DNA of 40,978 nucleotides. Source: Bacteroidales bacterium. GTDB taxonomy: Bacteria; Bacteroidota; Bacteroidia; Bacteroidales; UBA7960. Each line of letters opens with the position of its first letter. Position 1 is the stretch's first letter. The position numbers and the translations under genes are program-made. The stretch covers positions 1-40,978 of the forward strand of contig JAAYLH010000059.1 of the NCBI GenBank assembly GCA_012521995.1, read 5' to 3'. Below the pieces are notes generated by a model. It worked only from the letters and a program-made list of their open reading frames with translations, had not been told where the DNA came from and made no database searches. Positions 34,634-40,978 of the stretch are shown one piece after another.

Positions 34634-34714
34634 ACACCTCCTTTCCTTTTAAGAAAGAGGGCCGGGGTGGGAAATGCAGTTTAGTCGCTTGCGGTTTCCC
34701 GCCCCTTTTCTTTC
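34634..34714 (+). ncRNA. Putative small RNA, copy A, with a 16S-tail-like 5' end
   Basis: If transcription starts about 6 nt after TATCTTTG, the RNA begins with CACCTCCTTTC (34635-34645), identical to the 3' end of 16S rRNA including the anti-Shine-Dalgarno CCUCC. Hairpin 1 pairs CCTCCTTTC with GAAAGAGG (34653-34660), with one bulged C. Hairpin 2 pairs GGGGTGGGAAA (34664-34674) with TTTCCCGCCCC (34695-34705), 11 bp with one U-G, followed by TTTTCTTTCC. The U-G pairs are possible only on this strand. There is no ORF. Copy B (36798-36878) keeps the layout with sequence changes that preserve pairing. Expression and function are inference. Confidence 0.5.
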
Positions 34715-34742
34715 CTGTTTTTATTTTTCCTGATTTCAGTTT

Positions 34743-35372
34743 TTATTCGTCATTCTGATAAATGTTGGAAAAGAAACCGGCAAATAAGTCCTCTTCTTTC
34801 ATCAACTCGAGGGGCAACAGCCCTGAAATAAGGCCTTGATTGTCAATAAGTAAAAGCTCGGCATCGTATTGCGTGGTTTCCTTTGCATAAATCGGGTGGT
34901 CAACCCAGATTACCTTTCCTTGGTCATCAAGCTCTTCATCCCTCAAGGATTGCATCAGGAAATACCGGTTCGACGGATGCGAGACAATCCGAAAACCATT
35001 CTGCTTCCAGCCCTGTTCAATCAGGCGGTGAATAACCGGCATATTGCAGGGCGAGCAGGCATGGGCTTTCAGGTAAAGTAATGCCATTGGCCGCCCGGCA
35101 GGTATATTCATAACCTCAGGCATAAGCAAAGGCTCGTGAGCCAAACCAAAGTTTAGGGCAAAGGCTTCTTGCAAAACATCTAGCTGATAGTTGAGCATAT
35201 TGTTTTGCTGCTCGATCTTGACCAAATTTGTCTTAAGCCTGGAAAGTTCATTAGAGGTTTTTTTTACCTTAAAACTTAAGCCCAGGGATACTACTGAGAA
35301 CAAAAAGATTAAGAGCAACTTTAATTCAAACTTTTTGACCCAGCATAAAAAATTATTGCGAGTACTTTCCAT
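34743..35372 (-). CDS. Membrane-anchored thioredoxin-like protein (module 2)
   Basis: This 209-aa protein has a short cytoplasmic N-terminus, one membrane helix (about 17-35), a Lys/Glu/Gln-rich coiled-coil (about 38-72) and a periplasmic thioredoxin-fold domain with CSPC at 106-109 (YLKAHACSPCN). The C-terminal part carries the segment ETTQYDAELLLIDNQGL, which is duplicated in the fragment at 37115-37336. It follows the module 2 propeller by 26 bp on the same strand. A periplasmic CxxC protein could form, break or sense disulfides; the Cys-rich peptide 2 in the same operon is the natural candidate partner. The start at 35372 leaves no upstream hydrophobic alternative. Confidence 0.85.
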   Translation of the reverse strand: MESTRNNFLCWVKKFELKLLLIFLFSVVSLGLSFKVKKTSNELSRLKTNLVKIEQQNNMLNYQLDVLQEAFALNFGLAHEPLLMPEVMNIPAGRPMALLYLKAHACSPCNMPVIHRLIEQGWKQNGFRIVSHPSNRYFLMQSLRDEELDDQGKVIWVDHPIYAKETTQYDAELLLIDNQGLISGLLPLELMKEEDLFAGFFSNIYQNDE

Positions 35373-35398
35373 TTCACCTTCAAATCTCTAACAAAATC

Positions 35399-36400
35399 CT
35401 AAAATTCCTTGCTTTTTATTGGAAACCTGGCCAAATATCTCATGTGAGCGTCGGAGCGAAAAGCCCAAATATTTTCTCCTGACACGCCTATTGTAGTAAA
35501 CCAACCCGGACCAAGGTCCAATAACTTTTTTAATTTCATTGATTCACCACTCAGATCAATAAGAAGGATTTTATTTGAATAAACCTTGTCATTATCGGAA
35601 TGATACAACAACAGGTACAATAGGTCATTAAAAAGATATGCATCTCCCACGAGGTTTACTGTTAAGTTCTCTTTTGAAATTTGAGCCTGTGCTTCTTGAA
35701 TGCGTGGTTTAAGTAATTCAAGGTTTTCAAAAGAAAAATCTTCCAAAAGTATCCCTTCTTTCGAATACCTTTCAACTCGGGGCTGTGTAAGGGAAATGCT
35801 CAATACGGTGTTATTGTGCAAAAAAATCTGCCGGTGGTTCTGAACAATGGTTTGCTTGTCAGTATTGAACGGGAAAAGTTGCCCAAATGAGCGATTCCCT
35901 TTCAAGTTATTAAAAGGAATTACGGCAACACAACCGTCTAAATCAACCATTGAAATATAAATATTCTTCGAGTCAACACAAAACCTACCTCCAACATACC
36001 TGCCCCTCAAATCCAGGAATGGGATTGTTTTAACAAATTGGCCGTTTATAAATAAATCAAGGGCATGTTTTCCACCATTGAAAACAAATAACGTATCATT
36101 ATAAATATAAAGTTGTCCAGGTCCCAAAAGGTCACCAGGACCGCGACCCAATTGGCCTACTGAAGAAACAAAAGAGCCATTCTCATCCAAAACGATAACC
36201 TGGTTTATCTCAGAGTCAGCCAAATAAACCTTATTATTATCAATAAAAACGGAACGAACCCCAATAAAAAAACTACTATCGGGCAAATGCTCTATTCTCA
36301 GGTCATCCACCAATTGAATCTCGGCTAAATCTTCTTCTGCTGATTCACAAGCCACAGAGAAGAGAAATATTAACAGGTAAAGGACATTTCTATTTTTCAT
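35399..36400 (-). CDS. 6-bladed beta-propeller lipoprotein (module 2)
   Basis: This 333-aa protein has a lipoprotein signal (lipobox FSVAC, Cys18) and the propeller signature GRGPGD at 85-90 following LDENGSFVSSVGQL. The blades carry YVGGRFCV and the VYSNKILLIDLSGESM segment. It is shorter than the other three propellers. It is the second gene of module 2, 67 bp after peptide 2 and 26 bp before the CSPC thioredoxin-like gene. As a lipoprotein it is anchored in the inner or outer membrane; the first mature residues CESAEE contain acidic residues, which in Bacteroidota can favour surface export, but that rule is not firm. Function unknown. Confidence 0.85.
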   Translation of the reverse strand: MKNRNVLYLLIFLFSVACESAEEDLAEIQLVDDLRIEHLPDSSFFIGVRSVFIDNNKVYLADSEINQVIVLDENGSFVSSVGQLGRGPGDLLGPGQLYIYNDTLFVFNGGKHALDLFINGQFVKTIPFLDLRGRYVGGRFCVDSKNIYISMVDLDGCVAVIPFNNLKGNRSFGQLFPFNTDKQTIVQNHRQIFLHNNTVLSISLTQPRVERYSKEGILLEDFSFENLELLKPRIQEAQAQISKENLTVNLVGDAYLFNDLLYLLLYHSDNDKVYSNKILLIDLSGESMKLKKLLDLGPGWFTTIGVSGENIWAFRSDAHMRYLARFPIKSKEF

Positions 36401-36467
36401 AATACGGATGTTTTTATAACTTAAAAATTAAATAGGAGCGAGAAGAGCCCGCTCCTATCATATCTCA

Positions 36468-36704
36468 TTAACAATGAGTCATATTACCATCACATTGGAC
36501 CCAATATGGAGAATATCTGGTACAACGGGAAGTACCTGTGCATGAAACAGAACCCCCATCAGAGCAGGTAACGGAAACAGAACAGGAATAACCGGGTTCA
36601 GTAATAGGCACCGACGGATCATCAGCCATCACATTATTCCCGATCAAAAACAGGGCACCGGCGGCAAAGGCCAGCAGTAAAAAGTTTCTTCGAATGGTTT
36701 TCAT
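36468..36704 (-). CDS. Small secreted Cys-rich peptide 2
   Basis: This 78-aa precursor has its ATG at 36704. The signal sequence MKTIRRNFLLLAFAAGALFL then IGNNVMAD is shared with peptide 1. The mature part (about 50 residues) has six Cys, rich in Ser, Thr and Gly (for example SCSVSVTCSD and SVSCTGTSRC). Six Cys would allow three disulfides. It is the first gene of module 2, before a propeller and a CSPC thioredoxin-like gene. I see no double-Gly leader or C39-type exporter; export by Sec is implied. Role unknown: a signal, antimicrobial or surface peptide are all possible. Confidence 0.75.
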   Translation of the reverse strand: MKTIRRNFLLLAFAAGALFLIGNNVMADDPSVPITEPGYSCSVSVTCSDGGSVSCTGTSRCTRYSPYWVQCDGNMTHC

Positions 36705-36784
36705 TTTTAAATTTTTTTGTTTTACTTAAATTAAACCAATTGCTTGTTTTCACAGTTGATTTTCTTAAATAATTTATTTAACCT

Positions 36785-36792
36785 TATCTTTG
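36785..36792 (+). promoter_or_regulatory. Promoter -7 box of small RNA copy B
   Basis: TATCTTTG faces right, with TTG 26 bp upstream (36756-36758), the same spacing as in copy A. Confidence 0.5.
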
Positions 36793-36797
36793 CCGCT

Positions 36798-36878
36798 GCA
36801 CCTCCTTTCTTTTAAGGAAGAGGGCCGGGGTGGGAAATGCTTTTTCACAGATTGCGGTTTCCCGCCCTTTTTTCTTCC
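36798..36878 (+). ncRNA. Putative small RNA, copy B
   Basis: The element repeats copy A: CACCTCCTTTC at 36799-36809, hairpin 1 to GGAAGAGG (36816-36823; the G for A change keeps a U-G pair), hairpin 2 GGGTGGGAAA (36828-36837) with TTTCCCGCCC (36858-36867), then TTTTTTCTTCC. The loop of hairpin 2 differs in sequence and length from copy A, while both stems are kept. It lies divergent to peptide 2. From here to 37114 no gene is seen. Confidence 0.5.
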
Positions 36879-37114
36879 TGTTTATCAGTGAAATTTAATT
36901 GGTTGCCGTTTCCTTTTTAATAAGACCGGAAATTCTTTTTGCAATCAGGTTTTTTAAGGTTTCGCAGAAACTTTAAACATGACACATATGTGCATGCCAA
37001 ATTAAAAAAAAACGCCAGTCAAGAAAAATCGTTCAGAATTGCTTATTTATACACATTATAAATAATTTAACCCACCAAACTGCTTTTTTGTTATGTGTTT
37101 TACTGGCATGCCTG

Positions 37115-37336
37115 TTAAAAAAAGTCTTTTAACAAACCGGAAAACAGGCCATCTTCTTTGATCAGCTCAAGGGGCAGCAGGCCGGTAATAAGGCCTGTTG
37201 AAGCAACCAATAACAGCTCGGCATCGTATTGTGTGGTTTCATTTGCAAAAAGCGGGCTGTTTATCCAGATTATTTTTGGGGTTTGGTTAAGTAAAAAATT
37301 CTGAACGATGCTATAAATACTTTGTAAGGCTTGCAA
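37115..37336 (-). pseudogene. C-terminal fragment of a thioredoxin-like protein
   Basis: This 73-codon ORF aligns with the last third of the CSPC protein at 34743-35372: both have an IW-x-x-x-P segment, ETTQYDAELLL and GLLPLEL followed by LFxG. The two are also similar at the DNA level. The fragment has no membrane helix, coiled coil or CxxC. It starts 8 bp after the stop of the CAPC lipoprotein gene. It is most likely a remnant of a module 2-like thioredoxin gene lost by recombination; a functional stand-alone domain cannot be excluded. Confidence 0.65.
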
Positions 37337-37344
37337 ACCAACCT

Positions 37345-37902
37345 CTATTTTTGTTTGGTAATTTTCAAAAACAACTCAGCCATTTGCGGGGATGCAAACG
37401 GCACACCAACGAGCTTAATTTTTCCTTTCTTATCAATTGTAATTGACCTTTTCACTAAGTGCTCTGGAATACCTGAATTTCCTGTTAAAAACCTATACTC
37501 AGGGTCAATTACCGTATAAAACTTATCTTCAAATTCACCAACCTGCCTAGCCTTCTCAAGAAAACTATTGAAGTTGCTGTAAGGAGAACCCTCAATTATA
37601 AAAAGGACTGAGTAATGACCCATTACACCCATGGAGTCTAACTTCATATGCCAATCGACATATATAGGATAACATGGAGCACAACCATCTTGCAAATAAA
37701 CCAGCGATAAAAATTCGTGCTTCCTGAATATTTCATCCAGTTTAATTTCGGTTTTCTTATAATGAACTTTTTCAAACATTTCCAGATTTACTTTTTTCCC
37801 AATAAGATCGTATATTTCCCGTTCTTCGGGGGGCATTTGAACACAGGATCCCATTGCTAAAAGATAGCACATTAAAAAACCCTTTATGGCAAATTTCTTC
37901 AT
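37345..37902 (-). CDS. Thioredoxin-like lipoprotein (module 1)
   Basis: This 185-aa protein starts at the ATG at 37902, which begins a lipoprotein signal with lipobox LAMGSC (Cys20); the ORF extends upstream to 37956 without a signal. The thioredoxin-fold domain has CAPC at 74-77 (YLQDGCAPCYP) and a SGIPEHLV segment at the usual cis-Pro site, giving a TlpA/ResA-like layout. It is predicted to be anchored in the periplasm. It follows the module 1 propellers by 59 bp and precedes the truncated fragment. It differs from the module 2 CSPC protein in anchor type and CxxC context, so the two thioredoxin-like proteins were recruited or diverged separately. Confidence 0.85.
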   Translation of the reverse strand: MKKFAIKGFLMCYLLAMGSCVQMPPEEREIYDLIGKKVNLEMFEKVHYKKTEIKLDEIFRKHEFLSLVYLQDGCAPCYPIYVDWHMKLDSMGVMGHYSVLFIIEGSPYSNFNSFLEKARQVGEFEDKFYTVIDPEYRFLTGNSGIPEHLVKRSITIDKKGKIKLVGVPFASPQMAELFLKITKQK

Positions 37903-37961
37903 TATAAACCTTGAATTTATGTCAATGAAAACTTTAGGTTTCTGAACAACCTGCAATTTAA

Positions 37962-39134
37962 TTACTCCACAAACACTAAAACCGGATTATCTGTTTCTTT
38001 AAGGTTGTTTACCAGGTGAACAAAATCACTGCCATGGGTTATCTCACCCATGGTTTCATTGTAATAGTCAATTATTTCATGTGGGTGGAGATAATTTATA
38101 AGCACACTTTCACTTACCCACCTTGGCCAAAATGGCAGACCTCCATCCATATCGTTTATTAATTTTTTGATTTCCCAACTCTTTCCATCATTTTTACTAT
38201 AGAGTACCCTTCTTATGTCTCTATCTACCCCCATTGCAAAACCCTTTCCGATATTAACAAAGAAAAACTCAGCGTTTGCCAGAACATTATCTATATAATA
38301 AAAATCAGGATACTGAATTCCAGTAAATCCATAATCCAGGTTAAGGTTTAAGTGATTTATTTCATTCTCAAGGTTAAAGACAGCATAAGGGTTTCTTTCA
38401 AAGTTCTGATCAAGCCTAAAAAGAGTGTCACTGTAATTAAAGCAATAAAAAGCATCGTTTTGATTTTGGAATAAAAGCACGTGGCCGACTATATTGCTCC
38501 TTTTAGTGGGCCTTAGTGAATTTGATATTGAATCAATTATGGCTCCGTTTTTTACAAGGTAAGCTTCGTTTACAGAAAAGTTTAAATCAGCCTCAATGCC
38601 TTCTTCTGTAAATAATACTATTTGATTGCTTCCATTAATGTAAAAGTCAGAAACATAATAATCAAAGTAAAAGCTATATAGAAACTCACCGCTTAATGCT
38701 TGGTAAACATTAATTAATTTGGTTGGAAAACTGTAAATTAAAAGTTCGCCTTGATATGGATTAATTGCAAACCTGACCCTTCCGGTATGCTCACCCGGAC
38801 CCCTTCCAACTTTTCCAATCTCCCTGACAAAACGGCCATTTACATCGAATTGGTAGACCCTTTCCCTATCTGAAACAAAAATATTATCCTGAAAAATATT
38901 AAGCTTATATATAAAATTTAAAAGGAAATCCGGGTGGCTCTCAAGGGGCAAATATTTTATGGATTCCCCAAGATCAGAAAGAAAAAAATCATGTGGATTC
39001 TGGTCAATGATTTGTCTTATTTTAAAATCAATCAAGGGTTCATTCTGAGTTGGTTTTCTTTCCAAATTACAGGAAAGAAATAAAAAAATGATGTTTGAAA
39101 AAAATGCAAAAAAATAAATTGGTTTCATCTTCAT
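37962..39134 (-). CDS. 6-bladed beta-propeller lipoprotein (module 1, second)
   Basis: This 390-aa protein has a lipobox FLFLSC (Cys22) and GRGPGEH at 110-116, after VYQFDVNGRFVREIGKV. Later segments (INDMDGGLPFWPRWVS, HEIIDYYNE and a C-terminal NPVLVFVE) are shared with the next propeller upstream, so the two are tandem paralogues. A TATTTTTG box at 39168-39175 may give it its own transcript. Its role is unknown; it is likely to bind a peptide, glycan or protein partner on the outer face of a membrane. Confidence 0.87.
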   Translation of the reverse strand: MKMKPIYFFAFFSNIIFLFLSCNLERKPTQNEPLIDFKIRQIIDQNPHDFFLSDLGESIKYLPLESHPDFLLNFIYKLNIFQDNIFVSDRERVYQFDVNGRFVREIGKVGRGPGEHTGRVRFAINPYQGELLIYSFPTKLINVYQALSGEFLYSFYFDYYVSDFYINGSNQIVLFTEEGIEADLNFSVNEAYLVKNGAIIDSISNSLRPTKRSNIVGHVLLFQNQNDAFYCFNYSDTLFRLDQNFERNPYAVFNLENEINHLNLNLDYGFTGIQYPDFYYIDNVLANAEFFFVNIGKGFAMGVDRDIRRVLYSKNDGKSWEIKKLINDMDGGLPFWPRWVSESVLINYLHPHEIIDYYNETMGEITHGSDFVHLVNNLKETDNPVLVFVE

Positions 39135-39206
39135 GTTTTGGCGTTTTTGATCATTCGGCTAGGTTTTCAAAAATAAATTTCATGTTTCAGAAAAATCAAC
39201 TTTATA

Positions 39207-40370
39207 TTAATCAAGGATTACTAACACCGGATTGTCAAATTCATTAAGGGATTTTACAAGTTCAAAAAAATCAGGTCCATATTTATTATTTTCTTGGTTT
39301 TGCTCAAAGTATTCGATGATTTCATAAGCTTGGTGAAAGGCCAAAAGTTTTCCCTGACTTAACCACTGGGGCCAAAAATTCATACCCCCATCAAGATCAT
39401 TAATTATGCCTAGAGGAGTTATAAGAACCTGCTTCTCGAGTTTTTTGAATAGGGCCGTTGTGGTATTTTGCTTAATACTACCAAGAATACCTTTTTGAAA
39501 AGTCAGAAAAATAAATTCGTTATTTTCTAAAACATGGGGGATAGAGATATAATCTGGATAGTGAACTACGGGTGTTGGCGTTAACATAAAATTATTTCTT
39601 GATTCCTGATTATCTGTTTTAAAAGCAGCGTGAACAATTTTGTTAAAACTTTTGTCAATACGGTATAATGTGTCACGATAATGAAACATGTATTGGATTT
39701 GGCCTTCATGATTATAAATACTGGGACGCCCCATTACATTCCCTCTGACTGTCTGTCTGAAAATATTACTAATTGAATCTTTTCGGTTGCCAAATTTGTC
39801 AATTAAAATGGCTTCATTAAGTTCTGCATATGAGTCGCTACCCGGCAATTCCCAGGTAAAAAAAACGATGTCACCATTTTCAAGTACGATTAAATCATAA
39901 AGATCAGAATTAACAAACACCTCTCGTTTAAACAAACCTGAGTGTAAGTCATAAACGTTTATATTTTGCAAATAACTATAAATAAGTATTTCATTTTGAA
40001 AAACATTTACTGCAAAACGGATATTCCCATTGTGTTCGCCCGGTCCTTTTCCAATACGCCCAACCTCCATTAGCAATTGGCCATTATGGTCAAATTTATA
40101 AAGCCCTTTTCGGTCGGAAACAAGAATGAAATCATCTGTAAGCTCAACTTTTTGAATAAATCGAAGAGGAATATTTGTAGCCTGAAGCTTAATGTACTTT
40201 AAATCTTTTTTCAGCTCAGATAATAATACCAGCTGTGCTTTGTTGTCAATTGAGCTTCTCACGTCTATTTGAAAATAATCCTTTCCACTTCTTACTTGTT
40301 TGCATGAATTTAATAGGAAAAGGCAAGAAACAATAATAATCAGAAAGTAGTTGAGTGTAATCTTTACCAT
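39207..40370 (-). CDS. 6-bladed beta-propeller lipoprotein (module 1, first)
   Basis: This 387-aa protein has a lipobox LLNSC (Cys23) and GKGPGEH at 107-113, with INDLDGGMNFWPQWLS and a C-terminal NPVLVILD. These features align with the paralogue at 37962-39134. It is separated from peptide 3 by 247 bp that contain a MITE-like element. The conserved DGG-x-x-FWP-x-W segment is not seen in the module 2 and 3 propellers, so module 1 propellers form their own subgroup. Confidence 0.87.
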   Translation of the reverse strand: MVKITLNYFLIIIVSCLFLLNSCKQVRSGKDYFQIDVRSSIDNKAQLVLLSELKKDLKYIKLQATNIPLRFIQKVELTDDFILVSDRKGLYKFDHNGQLLMEVGRIGKGPGEHNGNIRFAVNVFQNEILIYSYLQNINVYDLHSGLFKREVFVNSDLYDLIVLENGDIVFFTWELPGSDSYAELNEAILIDKFGNRKDSISNIFRQTVRGNVMGRPSIYNHEGQIQYMFHYRDTLYRIDKSFNKIVHAAFKTDNQESRNNFMLTPTPVVHYPDYISIPHVLENNEFIFLTFQKGILGSIKQNTTTALFKKLEKQVLITPLGIINDLDGGMNFWPQWLSQGKLLAFHQAYEIIEYFEQNQENNKYGPDFFELVKSLNEFDNPVLVILD

Positions 40371-40398
40371 TTTTAAATATCTTTTAAATTTGAAAAAG

Positions 40399-40559
40399 GG
40401 GGCTGACTAAAAAGTTAATTTTTAACTTCAAATCTAACAGACAGCAAGGAGGAATAAAAACATAATTTTCATTTGACTTAAGTTTTGTATTCGAGTTTTG
40501 TGTTGTTGGTTTTTGAAAAAATAAGGGAAAGTTTTACTACCCGACTTTTAGTCAGCCCC
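40399..40559. mobile_element. MITE-like element with terminal inverted repeats
   Basis: GGGGCTGACTAAAAAGT (40399-40415) and ACTTTTAGTCAGCCCC (40544-40559) are inverted repeats with one indel, 161 bp end to end, with no ORF between. The ends resemble IS termini beginning GGGGCTG. I see no clear target-site duplication. It separates peptide 3 from its propeller and may disrupt or add a promoter. Confidence 0.6.
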
Positions 40560-40617
40560 TGACTTAAAAAAATGTTGTTTTGAGGTTTGGGTTATTTAAA
40601 TGTCAAAGATTCAAAGT

Positions 40618-40893
40618 TCAATTTTCTTCTTTATCTTCTTTGTCTTCTTTGCAAAAAGCCCCAACTTCTCCACCATGGAAACAGCGTCTACCACCCCCAA
40701 AATCATTCTCTCGGCAGTACCAGCCCTCATATTCTGTAAAACAATTATTCCCACTTTTTATCGCAATTTCTTCAATTGTAAGAAGAGCTGAAGCCAAAGC
40801 ATAACGTTCTTTATTTTGTGATGCCTGTACATTAAACCAAGAAAAAATTGCAACCACGCATGTTACCGCCCAATAAAAAGTTACTTTTTTCAT
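40618..40893 (-). CDS. Small secreted Cys-rich peptide 3 (NVEALA-like)
   Basis: This 91-aa precursor has an N-terminal signal (MKKVTFYWAVTCVVAIFSWF then NVQA). The next segment LASALLTIEEIAIKSG resembles the NVEALA motif region of Bacteroidota secreted peptides. Four mature Cys follow (NNC, WYC, RRC, AFC), then a Lys/Asp/Glu-rich tail. The NVEALA link is a visual match, not a search result. It is the first gene of module 1. The upstream block and palindrome match those of peptide 1. Confidence 0.65.
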   Translation of the reverse strand: MKKVTFYWAVTCVVAIFSWFNVQASQNKERYALASALLTIEEIAIKSGNNCFTEYEGWYCRENDFGGGRRCFHGGEVGAFCKEDKEDKEEN

Positions 40894-40930
40894 ATAAGTT
40901 CATTTTAACCAAATAAAGAGAAAAAAATTA

Positions 40931-40977
40931 ATTATCCGATTTATCATTTCACGGACGCAGTTTGTTAACTGCCAATT
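40931..40977. repeat. Third copy of the peptide upstream block, cut by the window end
   Basis: This matches 34561-34607 at about 40 of 47 positions. It includes the palindrome GCAGTTTGTTAACTGC (40957-40972; 6-bp arms) at the same distance from the peptide start as in module 3. The small RNA element would begin just outside the window. Confidence 0.65.
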
Positions 40978-40978
40978 C

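Noticed and set aside
34630-34650. Shine-Dalgarno GAAAGGAGGTG on the minus strand for an unseen gene
   Set aside because: No start codon follows at a usable distance in either copy; the plus-strand RNA reading explains both hairpins and the promoter.

Overview
The window comes from a member of the Bacteroidota. Short AT-rich leaders carry the lineage's TAnnTTTG-type -7 promoter boxes (for example TATCTTTG or TACCTTTG). Most gene starts lack a Shine-Dalgarno. The protein families are also typical: 6-bladed beta-propeller lipoproteins with a G-x-GPGE motif, NVEALA-like secreted peptides, a GYDIA-type GHMP kinase and DsbD-like reductases. I cannot assign a genus from sequence alone.

Positions 1-9300 are housekeeping and mixed genes: a small secreted protein (-), tilS and a DsbD-type thiol-disulfide reductase (+), a large polytopic membrane protein (+), an M20 amidohydrolase (-) and an MBL-fold hydrolase (+).

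Positions 9265-22771 are one long minus-strand block read right to left: methylcrotonyl-CoA carboxylase beta, methylglutaconyl-CoA hydratase, methylcrotonyl-CoA carboxylase alpha, an acyl-CoA dehydrogenase, type-2 IPP isomerase, class II HMG-CoA reductase, GYDIA GHMP kinase, diphosphomevalonate decarboxylase, mevalonate kinase (frameshifted in a run of ten C), an outer-membrane barrel and a family 9 glycosyltransferase. The block joins the lower leucine-degradation steps, which make HMG-CoA, to the mevalonate pathway, which consumes it. Neither HMG-CoA synthase nor HMG-CoA lyase is present in the window.

Positions 22772-23895 are a 1.1 kb intergenic region. It carries an array of 11-bp units related to a second array at 4809-4918, and an intrinsic terminator. 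Positions 23896-32965 encode a tripartite RND efflux system (adaptor, two different permeases, and a TolC-family protein with its own promoter).

Positions 33110-40978 are AT-rich and appear to hold an undescribed modular system. Three tandem modules each start with a small secreted peptide (two Cys-rich), followed by one or two 6-bladed beta-propeller lipoproteins and, in the two modules whose peptide is Cys-rich, a CxxC thioredoxin-like membrane or lipoprotein. Upstream of peptides 1 and 2, on the opposite strand, lies a repeated element that looks like an approximately 80-nt small RNA. It has a TATCTTTG promoter, a 5' end matching the 16S rRNA 3' tail (CACCTCCTTTC), two conserved hairpins and a T-rich terminator. 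The window ends inside what looks like a third copy of the region upstream of a peptide gene. A truncated thioredoxin-like remnant and a MITE-like element also lie in this region.
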